A DNA stretch of 64,000 nucleotides from Ilex aquifolium. Taxonomy: Eukaryota > Streptophyta > Magnoliopsida > Aquifoliales > Aquifoliaceae. The stretch lies in assembly GCA_951799425.1 (NCBI GenBank), contig OX637394.1, forward strand, positions 29,362,001 through 29,426,000, in the 5' to 3' direction. Below the pieces are notes generated by a model, which saw only the letters and a program-made list of their open reading frames with translations, searched no databases and was not told the DNA's origin. Below, piece by piece: positions 21,658 through 31,911 of the stretch; positions within the stretch are counted from its first letter, which is position 1; each line of letters starts with the position of its first letter. The position numbers were made by a program, and so were the translations under genes.

Positions 21658-22917
21658 TGATTAGCACAAAATATTGCACATCATGTATGTTTTTATATCC
21701 CTTTTATACTTGCTTTTGTTGTGAAATTGGGAGGAAATGCAATTAAGCAAATAATTAATGATGTTGCTGTGTGATTGAAGGTAAAGGGTTGAAAATGGCT
21801 TGAGTTAGCCCCCATCATAGTGCTCAAAGTCAATGGAGATGAGAGGGTGGCTTAACGGGAGGCTTGGAAGGTGAAGAAGTCAAGAAAAAGGCAAATCAGG
21901 AGAAAACCTTCCAGAATGTTTGGCCATCGACCTTCCGGAAGGTTTGCACACTGGACAGCTTCTACCTCTGCCCCTACCAAAACCTTCCGGAAGGATTTGC
22001 ACACTGGAGAAGACCTTCCGGAAGGTTTTGCTTCGACCTTCCGGAAGGTTTTGTTGAAAAACGCCAGATTCTACAACTCAAGTTCCCTTTGCTTGTGGGG
22101 CCCACCTTTGCTTCTCCCACACATCCTGACATGTCATACATCCCAACATGCCTCCCTACACCTAGGGTTGGACTTTGGAGGAAAATGCATTTATGAAGAG
22201 GAGAGAGAAGGAGGGAGCCTGGTGGTTGTTGGGTAGGCTTGTCCTAGCCTGTCCAAGCCATCAACTCACCTCCCATTGATGGGAGGCCTGCACGCACAGG
22301 CTATAGGAGCCTCATGGATGAAAATGCAAAGTGAGTTACACACCATTATTCAGCATTTTAGAGAGAGAAGCTCAAGGAAGAAGACAGTTTGGAGAGAGAA
22401 AGTTTGGATTTTAGCATTTTCTTGCCCATTTATTGCATTTTAGAGAGAGAAGCTCATGTAAGACTCTTGTAATCTTCATTTATTGCACTTTAATGTCATT
22501 TATTTCAAGTGTATTTCAAGTTTAGTTATGTGTCTTTGAATCTACCTTTGTTACATTTAAGTTTTTCATCTCGAGCTTTCCAAATGGGTATTAAAAATGC
22601 ACTTATCTTTGTAGTTAACTTTTCTTTGCATTAATACAAGTTTTAATCTTCATTTCATTAGCATGTCTCTTTCCATTGTGTATGTCTTTGCATTTAATAT
22701 GAGTAGCTAAGTTTTAAGTTGGCTAATCCAAGGGAGATTTCCTCTAGGGTATGCCAAATCAACTCTCCTCCATTCTTCCTCATAGTGTAAAGTTGTTTGG
22801 TTTGACTAGGTTGAGTGTGCTTGAGCCTACGCCTCCACATTAGTCCCTCACTTCCTACGATTCAATCAAGCACCGAGCCCCCATTGGTGCCTCACTTCCT
22901 ACGATTCAATCAAGCAC
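21658..22917 (+). mobile_element. 3' LTR of element A, cut short
   Basis: Starts TGATTAGCACAAAATATTGC. U3 holds four CCTTCCGGAAGG palindromes (21931-22049). Shared blocks continue to the 'CAATCAAGCAC' region, where a short local duplication is visible near 22850-22915. At about 22918 the sequence switches to the 3' ORF leader of a second element (A'), so the U5 end is missing. Confidence 0.8.
21931..22049. promoter_or_regulatory. Palindrome cluster CCTTCCGGAAGG in LTR of A
   Basis: Perfect copies at 21931-21942, 21981-21994, 22013-22026 and 22036-22049, the longer ones reading ACCTTCCGGAAGGT. A degenerate copy lies near 21905. They are about 270-390 bases into the LTR, upstream of the likely transcription start. 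Confidence 0.75.
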
Positions 22918-24744
22918 AAGAGTTTTAAGTTCATTTTTTCGGGGAACTGTTCATATCCTCCATAACCATTGACCTCCCAAGCATTTCTCTCCCTCTCCAA
23001 ACTTCTCAAACCTCCAAAGAATCATCACCCAACAATCAAACTTCCATTTCTCATCACTAGGGTTGATTATTGCTTGATTTTTACCAAATTTTGCTAGATT
23101 TTCTCACAAAACCCTAGGGTTCTCATTCTTTCCCAAAAAAATCCATTTCACTTAAACTTCTCCAAAATCTTTGATTCCATTGCAATGGCTCGCTTATGGA
23201 AGGTCTCTATTGATGCTTTTGATTTGGTTTTTGTCATTCATAGCATGTGGGGCACTATTGCTTCTTATGGCCCGAACAAAACGTATTGGGTCGAATCCTC
23301 CACCAACCACGGGCACTAGTTCTCGCAAGAGGACTGATGAGGGCTCTAGTGGAGATAGGGGAGAGAGGAGAAAGAAGGCACGGAACGATGCTCGCAACCA
23401 GAGTATTGATGAGAAAAATGCCACGTGTGAGCATTTCGTGGACGTGGTCACTCTCAGGCCGAATCACGAGGAAGTGAGAGTGATTGAGGGACACAGTATC
23501 AGGATTTGGTTTGAGCCAGTCAGCTGGTATAGTCTAGCTGTGTGTAGGGAGGTTTATAAGAGATTGAATGTGGTGGACGAGGATGGTCATATTCTTAGGA
23601 CAAATGTGAGGGGTAAGGTTTTCGATGTGACCCCAGATTTGATTGCGATCTTGATGAAGTACCAGAGCCACCCCCCAATATCTCAGTGTATCCACACAAC
23701 ATCCAAGGGATAAAATCAATCCCTGAGTATGTGGAGCTGACCAATGAGGACCCGACCCAATTCAAGTCGGGGGCCTCAAGCACTCATATGGGATTATGAA
23801 TAAAGTCTTTCATAATAATTTGATCCCCAGGGGTGCAGAGAAGAACCAGAATGTGGAGAAGCTCGCCTCCTTCACGCATTTATGATTGGGAAGGCTATGG
23901 ATGTGGCCTTAGTGATCTGGGAGTTTATGATGGAGTTTGCTCAGGCTAGAAAGCCGAAGGCGAATCTCCCATTTGGCAATCTAGTTACTAGGATGTGCTA
24001 CCACAGCAAGGTCAAGCCCTATGTCTCTGATGTGTTGACCCCCTGAATTTAGAGCTATTGGGAAAGCAAGTAGCAGTAAGAGGAAAGCGATGAGTAGGGG
24101 TGAGAGAGCTAGAGCCTTGAGACCTGAGCCATCATCTGCTGGGTCGTCTACTTCTGGGCCTTCCACCTCTGCCCCGGTCCATACAGTTTCACAGCGTTTA
24201 GATGCTTTGGAGGGGACGATGCTTGGGCTGACCTTGGTGATGACTAGGATCTTTCAACACACCTTCTTGGGCGAGCCGATTCCCGGTGGACCTCCGCCTT
24301 TGTCTGCTAGACCCTTTACCTCCGCCCCGATGACTTCTACGGTTGTCGAGGTGGAGGGTTTCAATGACAATGACGAGGAGGACGAGAACGAGTATGAGAG
24401 TGAGAAGGATGAGGCTGGTGATGAGGATGATGAGTAGGGTGTTGTTTGTTTGTTTCGTTTGGTTTTAGTTGTTGAACAGTTAGGATTAGACTTATCGCCC
24501 TAGTAGAAGAGTCTGTAGGATTTTTGGGCCGTTTTGTTTTTGAATTCTAAATCCTTGTACTGAACTTTTGAAAGAAATTAAGGAAAAGAACCACAGTTGT
24601 TTTTTTTTATCTTGCCCAAGTTCACTTTTTTAATTGCATTGTGATTTTTGCATTTGGACTGTTTGGTGATTTGCTTATACGAATGGATTGTTGTAGTTTT
24701 CTACTTTGTGGTTTGAAAATAAGCAAAACTCAAGTTGGGGGGTG
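22918..24744 (+). mobile_element. 3' tail of a second Athila-type element (A')
   Basis: Homologous along its length to 19780-21657 of element A, from 'AGTTTTAAGTTCATTTTTTCGG' through leader, 3' ORF, T-rich tail and polypurine tract (CAAGTTGGGGGGTG at 24731-24744). It abuts the cut end of A's 3' LTR and is followed by its own LTR. Nothing upstream of the 3' ORF leader (gag-pol or palindromes) is kept. Confidence 0.8.
23267..24437 (+). pseudogene. 3' ORF of element A'
   Basis: Starts MARTKRIGSNPPP, which fits the copy at 20137 better than the upstream in-frame ATG. The order is the same: basic region (RGERRKKARNDARNQ, plausibly a nuclear localisation signal), globular block with CEHFVDVVTLRPNHEEVRVI and VVDEDGHILRTNVRGKVFDV, a second helical block, a Ser/Pro-rich linker (PSSAGSSTSGPSTSAP) and an acidic tail rich in Asp/Glu. 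Length would be close to 390 residues. Broken fossil with few breaks; function unknown. Confidence 0.7.
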
Positions 24745-26396
24745 TGATTAGCACAAAATATTGCACTTCATGTATACTTTTGTATCCCGTTTATACTTGC
24801 TTTTGTGGTGAAAATGGGAGGAAATGCAATTAATGAAGTTTCTATGTGATTGCAGGTAAAGAGTTGGAAATGGCTTGATTTAAGCCCCCATCATAGTGCT
24901 CAAAGTCAATGGAGATGATGGGGAGGCTTCACAGGTGGCTTGGAAGGTGAAAAAATCAAGTAAAAACCTACCGGTAGGTTTGCACATAAAACTACAGGTA
25001 GGTTTTGCACACTGCAGTTGGACCTACTGGATCATCTACCACACCTACTGGAAGGTTTTGCTTACCGGAACAAAACCTACCGGTAGGTTTTTTCATCGAC
25101 CTACTGCTAGGTTTTGCTAAAAAACGCCAGAACCTGTAACTCAGACTCTACTTGCTTGGGGGGGCCCACCTATGCTTCTTCCACACATCCCCTGACATAT
25201 TCTACATACAAGCATGCCTCCCTACACCTAGGATTGGACTTTGGAAGAAAAAAGCTTTTAAGAGGAAGAGGGAGAAAGAGGGAGGCATGGTGGGTTGCAG
25301 GCTAAGCTTGTCCTAGCCTGTGCAAGTTTCAAATCACTTCCTGGGGATGGGAAGTCTGCTCTCATAGACCATAGGGGGCTGATGGATGAAAATGCATCAT
25401 TCCTACACCATTATTCAGCTAGAGAAGCTTTTAGAGAGAAAAGGTCTCAAGGAAGAAGACATAGTTTCAGAGAGAGAAGTGGAATTTTTGCATTTTCTTA
25501 CCCTTTTCACTTGTAGTAAGCTGTAATACTCTTGTAATCTTCATTTCTTGCACTTTAATCGTAGTTCTTTCAAGTGTATGTCAAGTTTAGTTATGTATTC
25601 TTGAATCTACCATGTTTATATTTGAGTTTTTCATTTCAAGCTTTTGAGTTGGGTATGAAATGAACTTATCTTTGTAGTATAACTTTTCCATGCATTAATA
25701 CAAGTTTTAATCTTTATTTATTTACCATGTCTCTTTACATTATGCATGTGTTTGCTTTCATTATGAGTAGCTAAGTTTTTAGCTGGCTAATCCAAGGGAG
25801 ATTTCCTCTTGGGTATGCTAAATGAACTCTCCTCAATTCTTCATCATAGTGTAAGGTGCTCAGTTTGACTAGGTTGAGTGTGGACGTGGTTGTGAGCTCT
25901 TGATACACCGTAGACTTGTCACGGGGTATGTTTAAGCCTACACCGCCACATTAGTCCCTCACTTCCTACGAATCAATCAAGCACCGAGACACCATTGGTA
26001 GAATGTTTCAAGTTGATTTGACATTCCCATTGGAATGACCCTTTCGGATTAGCCAACCTTGTTTTTATTGCATTTTATCAAAAATCTCCACTCACCAAAA
26101 CACAAACTCACAAGATTTTGCACTTTTCCATTTTTACAAAATCACCTTCACCACAATTGAACCTTCCGTCCCTGAGCACACGACCTTGGAATACCCATTC
26201 CAAGTAAAACACGACACTTGAAAGTCTCTCTTCGCTTGGGGAGCACTTTTGCATACACACACACATTTTCATTCACACACATGTTTCCCCATTTCTAGCA
26301 TCGAACCCGAGTGAGAGTGACACTCACCTGCACACATAAGCTATATACACATTCGAGGGTTCATGTTAGGAGATTCGGGTGAACGAGAGTCAAGCA
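24745..26396 (+). mobile_element. 3' LTR of element A'
   Basis: About 1.65 kb, starts TGATTAGCACAAAATATTGC after a polypurine tract and ends GAGTCAAGCA. U3 has the variant palindrome CCTACCGGTAGG (24964-25091). The LTR is otherwise closely related to those of A and G. It is followed directly by the right LTR end of element D. Confidence 0.8.
24964..25110. promoter_or_regulatory. Palindrome cluster CCTACCGGTAGG in LTR of A'
   Basis: Perfect AAACCTACCGGTAGGTTT at 24964-24981 and 25073-25090, with partial copies between and after (near 24990, 25050, 25100). Same LTR position as the CCTTCCGGAAGG cluster of A, but with a symmetric pair of base changes. Confidence 0.75.
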
Positions 26397-26863
26397 CTTG
26401 TCCAAGCAACTACATTCATCTCTTGTTTCCTACGAATCAATCAAATACCAAGGCATCATTGGTTGAATAGAATGAATCGATTTGCCATACCCATTGGAAT
26501 GAACTCTATGGATTAGCCAACCTTGTTTTTATTTGCATATTTCTGAAAACACAAACCACCAACCTTGAAATCACAATATTTTTCATATTTCCCTTTCGCT
26601 AATCACTTTCGAAAACACTTGACCTTTCCTTCCCTGAGAAGACAACCTTGGAAAACCATTCCAACTAAAACATGACCTTATAAGTCTCTTTATACTTGGG
26701 GACATTTTTGCATATTCACAAACGTTTTTGTTCACACACACACAATTTTCCTACATCTTGCACGAGCTTGAGTGAGAGTGACACTAACCCTTCATTATAA
26801 GCCATACACATAATCAGGTTCGTGTGGAAAGTAAGGGAAACAAATCAAGCAGGGACATGTGAA
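26397..26863 (+). mobile_element. Right LTR end of element D
   Basis: Starts CTTGTCCAAGCAACTAC and is homologous to 1495-1932 of the left D LTR, then continues to a normal end AAATCAAGCA at 26863. The following five bases GGGAC duplicate those before 754. The U3 half has been replaced by the LTR of A'. Confidence 0.65.
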
Positions 26864-27240
26864 GGTGGTCTTTTCTTGGACATCAAGTGCAATTTCAATT
26901 TGGAGTTACCCTAAGTACCCATCCAAGAAGCAATAAAAATCATGACAAGTTATCCTTTCTAGAACTTTGTCAAGAAAAGGCAAAGGAAAATGGTCTTTTC
27001 CGGTGATAGAATTTAATTTTTAGTAGTGGATACACATACGCCAACCCCTAACAATATGAGTTGGGACTAACTCGTTATCCTCCTTTTGCACTATTGTAAC
27101 TTATGACTTCTTAGGTACTACTTGGGTAGGGCTTACCCACTTCTTTTCAGAGATGGGATAGATGATACCCGCGTCTAGCAATTAAAGCATTTCAGTCTTG
27201 ACTAACTCTTTTAAATGTGGATTTAACTGTCGTTGTGGTT
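26864..27240 (-). pseudogene. Athila-type pol, RT fragment (element J, right half)
   Basis: Minus-strand RT sequence from the fingers and N-terminal region, including the block around the LNPHLKELVKTEML segment. Compared with element E it begins where the fragment at 338-753 leaves off. It is cut on the right by the LTR of element F at 27241. Broken fossil. Confidence 0.65.
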
Positions 27241-29102
27241 TGATGAGCGTGTAATATTGCATAGGGTAAATGATAGCTTTCGGAACCTTGCAACTAAGTG
27301 TGGATGAGTGGTGAAGAGATGGACACATTACATGAGGATTGGGAGGCTTTAAAGTGAAATAAATCAAGGAGGTAGAGGTACTCGGTATCATAGGTACCGG
27401 TATCTAAGCTTACTTGAATTTAGGTACCGGCAGCCGCACCATTAGGTATTGGTACATTGGTATTCCCTTTTTTGACCATGATCCACTTCGAACCAAAAAA
27501 AGTGCAAAACATTAAAGTTGTAGATCTGGATGTCCTCTATATTGTGTCAAAATTTTAGCTCAATCGGACGGTTGGATCAAAAGTTATAACAAATGTACGA
27601 AAACTGGTCATGAGCTAGCATCTCATTTACAACCTACCGGTAGAAGGAAACCAAAACCTACCGGTAGAAGGAAACCAAAATCTACCGGTAGGTTTTGCCA
27701 ACTGGACAAAAACCTACCGGAAACCTACCAATAGGTTTTGCCTACTAGACAAAAACCTACCGGTAGGTTTGCTGAAAAACGCCAGATTCTGCAACTCAAG
27801 CTCCACTTGCTTGGGGGGCCCACCTATGATTCTCCCACACTCTTCCTGACATATTCTGGATATATACATCCCTCCCTACACCCTAAAGTCAGCTTTGAAA
27901 GATGGAGGATGGGATAGGAGTAGAGTGAAATGGTAGGCATGGTGGGTTGTAGGCTAGGCTTGTCCTAGCCTGTCCAAGCTATCAACTCACCTCCCATTGA
28001 TGGGAGGCCTGAACACACATGCTAGAGGAGCCCTATGGACGAAAATGCAGAGGTATCTACACCATATATTCAGCTTCACACAAGCTTTGAAAAGGGGGAG
28101 GCTACCTAAGCTTAGGAGTAGTTTTAGAGATAGAAAGCTCAAGGAAGAAGATGAAGTTAGAGAGAGAAAGCTGCGTTTTCATATTTCTTTACCATTTTCA
28201 GTGTTGTAAGCCTTAAATTACTTGTAATTTTCCCCATTTCCATTTCCACTTTCAACTCTTTCATTTAAGTTGTATGCAAGTTTAGCTAGTTGTTTTAGCA
28301 TTTCAAGTTTTACATTTGGGTATTTGCCTTTAAACTTTGTATTTTGGTTATGAATGTTATTTCTCTTGTAGTTTAACTCTTTTCTTGCATTAATACTAGT
28401 TCCATGTTTCATTTTTTCATCATGTCGCTTTACATTATGGATACCTTTCCTTTTATTCTGAGCAGCTAGATTTTTAGTTGGCTAATCCAATAGAGATTTC
28501 CTCTTTGGGTATGTGAAATCGACTCTTGTTCATTCTTCCTCATAGTGAAAGGTGGTTTGGTTTGACTAGGTTGAGTGCAGACGTGGTTGTGAGTTCTTGA
28601 TACACCGTAGACTTGTCACGAGGTATGCTTGAGCCCTCGCTCCCATTTTAGTCCATCGTTTCCTACGAATCAATCAAACACCTACGCACAATTGGAAGAA
28701 AGTTTTGAGTTGATTTGGCATTCCCATTTGGAATGAACTCTTTGGATTAGCCAACATTTTTTCCATTGCATCTTTATAAAAATCTCACTCACCAAAACAC
28801 AAACTCAAAGATTTTACACTTTTCCATTTTTTCACAAAATTACCTTCAACACAATTCACCTTCTTTCCCTGTGGAGACGACCTTGGAATACCCATTCCAA
28901 GTAAAAAATGACATTGCAAGACTCTCTCTACGCTTGGGGAGCAATTTTGTACACACACACACACACACATTTTCATCCACACACGTTTTTCCCATTTCTT
29001 GCATGACATCCAAGGGAGAGTGACACTCACCTAACCATATAAGCCACATACACATTACCGAAATCATGGTCGGAAATTAGGAACGACGAAAAAAGTCAAG
29101 CA
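27241..29102 (+). mobile_element. 5' LTR of Athila-type element F
   Basis: 1862 bp, starts TGATGAGCGTGTAATATTGC and ends AAAGTCAAGCA four bases before a primer site. U3 carries TACCGGTA-type sites near 27395-27440 and CCTACCGGTAGG-type sites at 27632-27771. A CA microsatellite lies at 28950-28969. A possible TATA-like CCATATATTCAGC is near 28062. It is inserted in J pol on its left. Confidence 0.85.
27632..27771. promoter_or_regulatory. Palindrome cluster CCTACCGGTAGG in LTR of F
   Basis: One perfect AAACCTACCGGTAGGTTT at 27754-27771 and four related sites, several kept only in their left half with ACCGGTAG at the centre. A separate TACCGGTA group lies about 200 bases upstream. Confidence 0.65.
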
Positions 29103-29106
29103 TTTT

Positions 29107-29124
29107 TGGCACCGTTGCCGGGGA
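29107..29124 (+). other. Primer-binding site of F, tRNA-Asp type
   Basis: TGGCACCGTTGCCGGGGA, with a TTTT spacer after the LTR. The leader with TCTCGTGATTTTCATCAC follows. Confidence 0.85.
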
Positions 29125-29233
29125 AGGTTAAGCGTCAAGTTCGAAGGTGATTTTGGACAGCATAGGTAAGTCTCGTGATTTTCATCACGGGCCAAGGTAT
29201 GTCATCTAATTTTTAAATAGTTTGTTGTAGTTT

Positions 29234-30070
29234 GTGTTTTGTGTTATGTTTCCTAATTTTTATGATAATGTGTTAAATGCCCCAATTTTTGAAAATGTGT
29301 GCGAGATTTGTGATGAGTATGGGCACATCACTAGTGAGTGCCCATTAAATTATATGGTTCAAGACTTTGCATGGGAATGTTCAAATTCAATTTTGGCCTC
29401 CGAAAACTTTTACCCCGACCATTATGTTGCAATGAGTTATCCAAGTTATGGTTGGGAGAATGAACCCTATAATTTTTCATCCGATCTCACACCACCAAAT
29501 GAATTTTGCCACTATCCAACATATGAGGACTCAACCGAACAAGAATTGGAAAATACTCTTTGTGAGTTTATGCTATACCAAATGGAATTCAATGCCCAAG
29601 TAGCGCATGACCTTATTGCATTGACTAATGATATAATTACTATGCGTGAAGAACAACATCTTGAGCATAGTCAATGTAGTGAGGATGATCATTTCTATGG
29701 AATGCAAATTGATGTTGAATCTCCCACCACTCTTGATTGTGAAAAATTTAATGAAAATGTTATCTCACATGAGGCTAATGAGCCCAAGGTCATTTTTCCA
29801 TCAAAGAGTGGTGTTGAGATTCACATTTTTCAACTTGGGGAGGGCATTGCAATAGAGATAAGTGTAGAAACTTTTAAAGAGAAATTGTATACTCCATTGT
29901 TGGAATTGGATAAACTTGCATACACCTCTATTTGGTTGAGATTTTTGAATCATTATCCTTTGTATTGTTGGACAGATTGGTTAGGAAGGGCATTTATACA
30001 ACAAAAAAATTTTAAAATCAAAAAAATCAATGGGTGCAAGCTCATATCCAAATTGATGAAGCCGGATTGA
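29234..30070 (+). CDS. gag-like ORF of element F with a CCHC knuckle
   Basis: Uninterrupted ORF of 278 codons just after the primer site and leader. A CCHC knuckle CEICDEYGHITSEC lies at about residues 23-36, unusually near the N-terminus. Then come a Tyr/Pro/Asn-rich region (YPSYGWENEPYNFSS), an acidic helical middle with Glu-rich segments, and a C-terminal block IHIFQLGEGIAIEISVETF followed by SIWLRFLNHYPLYCWTDWLGRAF. I see no protease, RT or integrase: the element goes straight to the post-pol spacer. It could be a leftover gag C-terminus or a non-autonomous derivative helped by relatives. Its openness contrasts with the decayed gag of A. Confidence 0.6.
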   Translation: MFCVMFPNFYDNVLNAPIFENVCEICDEYGHITSECPLNYMVQDFAWECSNSILASENFYPDHYVAMSYPSYGWENEPYNFSSDLTPPNEFCHYPTYEDSTEQELENTLCEFMLYQMEFNAQVAHDLIALTNDIITMREEQHLEHSQCSEDDHFYGMQIDVESPTTLDCEKFNENVISHEANEPKVIFPSKSGVEIHIFQLGEGIAIEISVETFKEKLYTPLLELDKLAYTSIWLRFLNHYPLYCWTDWLGRAFIQQKNFKIKKINGCKLISKLMKPD

Positions 30071-30888
30071 CATTTGTCCTCTTTGTTTTGTTAGTTAGAC
30101 TTATTTTATTGTTATATTTTACTTTTCATAATGTTGTAGTATAGATTTTAGCATGAAGTTGTTTAACTCTTCCTAATTTCGACTCAATGCATTTTGAGCA
30201 TCATCGTAGCAAATCTCATTCAGTATCATGTGCGAGTTTAAGTTGGGGGGTGTAAACAAGCTTCTTTTGTCTTCCCTTTAATGTGTCTACTGAAAAAAAA
30301 AAAAAGAAAAAAAAAGAAAAAGAAAAAAAGGGGGGTTTCTTATTTCCCATGTTACTTTTATTTTTCTCATTGCATGACTCCTTGTGCATTGAGGATAATG
30401 CATGGTTCAAGTTGGGGGGTGAGGTGCACCATTTACATGTTCCACCACTTTTTGTACATAATAGTTGGAAATGTGAAAATTTTGGACATTTTTTATGGAA
30501 AATATCTAATATTGAACCATATTCCCCTATTGAAAGTGTATGGGTTTAGTGGTAGTTTGATCTTCATTTTGAACTTTGAATACATGAGCACATCATAGAA
30601 GTTTATCCTATGCCGGAGTATCACATATGTGTTTTCTTTCGAACTCAATCATAGTGCACCTTGAATGAGTAATGTCGGCAATTTACTGATTGGATCCACA
30701 TTTTAGAGCTTGACATACATAGTGGAGATGAAGTAAGTTCCCATGTGAGCTTTAGTGCCAATCCTTGTTGGAGGGAACTTACATTTACTCAAAGGAACAA
30801 TTTTTTAAATTCAAAATCTGTTCAATAATCTCATTATACTTACTTCGGTTAGAGTGCATGTGGATGGTTGATTAACTGTCTTGAAATG
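30071..30888 (+). other. Post-pol spacer of element F
   Basis: No gene. It holds AAGTTGGGGGGTG at 30240-30252 and CAAGTTGGGGGGTG at 30408-30421, with an A-rich low-complexity tract at 30291-30336. From 30370 it matches the spacer of A from 17780. It stops at about 30888, where minus-strand CRM-like element C1 begins. Confidence 0.6.
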
Positions 30889-31911
30889 CCAACATGCCTT
30901 TGAAGTTCCTTCGTCTCCTCGGAATTACTCCTATAAGCTGGACGATTGGGAATCATTGCACTAGGAATGAAATCAATCTGATGTTCAATCCCTTTAACTG
31001 GTGGCAAGCCATTTGGGATTTCCTCGGGAAAAACATCACCGAATTCCTGCAAAAGAGAATCAACAACACTAGGCAAAGCAAGGTTAAGCTTGTTAGTATT
31101 CAAAAAGGCCTCCTTGTACATAAGTACAATCATCAGCTACCCGGAATAAAAAGCGCCCTTAACCTCTCGTTCTTTTGCATAGAAACTCACATTTTTCCTC
31201 GCTTTTGTGAACTCTCGCTCTTTTCACTCCTTGAAGATTCAGCAGCCTCTCTGTTTTTCCCTCAATTTTTTTCACTTTCACTCTATTTCCCTCTTTTTTT
31301 TCGTTGTCACTCTCTTTTCTTCCCTCAAACTCACTTTTTAACCTCATTTGATCATCATGCACCTGTCTAGGTGTTAACGGTACAAGTGTTACAGGTTTGC
31401 CATGCAGTACAAAAGAATATCTATTTCTATATCCATCATGCATAACTTGCCCATCAAACTACCAAGGACGTCCCTAAAGTAAATGACCAGCATGCATTGG
31501 GACTACATCACACAAAACCTCATCAACATAACGCCCAATGGAGAATGAAACTAATACCTGCCTATTCACCTTAATCTCCCCACATTCATTCAACCACAAC
31601 AACTTATAAGGAATAGGGTGCTTAATAGTAGGCAAATTAAGTTTCTCAACTAACAAGGTACTAGCAACATTAGCACAACTCCCACCATCAATGATAACAC
31701 TACATACCTTATTGTTGATATGGCAGCGAGTATGAAAGATGTTGTCACGTTGTGCCTCGTTGTCCTCCTCCTTCACTTGTGCATTCAAGGCACGCCTTGT
31801 GACCAAAATTTCACCCTCAACTGGATATTCCTCCCCTTCACTCTCCTTACTCTCCACATTGTCATCAGATTCACTTTCAGTTTCATAATCACCATTATCC
31901 CTCAAAAACAT
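30889..31911 (-). pseudogene. Protease, linker and RT start of C1
   Basis: From the gag side: IFHTRCHINNKVCSVIIDGG and ANVASTLLVEKLNLPT (retropepsin region), YKLLWLNECGEIKVNRQVLV, then a Glu/Lys-rich linker (31190-31360), then EEIPNGLPPVKGIEHQIDFI and NRPAYRSN at the RT entry. Same order as element B at 4560-5470. Fossil, cut at the left border. Confidence 0.75.

Noticed and set aside
21931-22049. Regularly recurring palindromes looked like a CRISPR array or satellite
   Set aside because: Spacing is irregular, intervening sequence is LTR sequence shared with sister copies, and the genome is a plant's.
29234-30070. Possible host zinc-knuckle gene
   Set aside because: It sits directly after an LTR, primer site and leader, and before Athila spacer sequence, so it belongs to the element.
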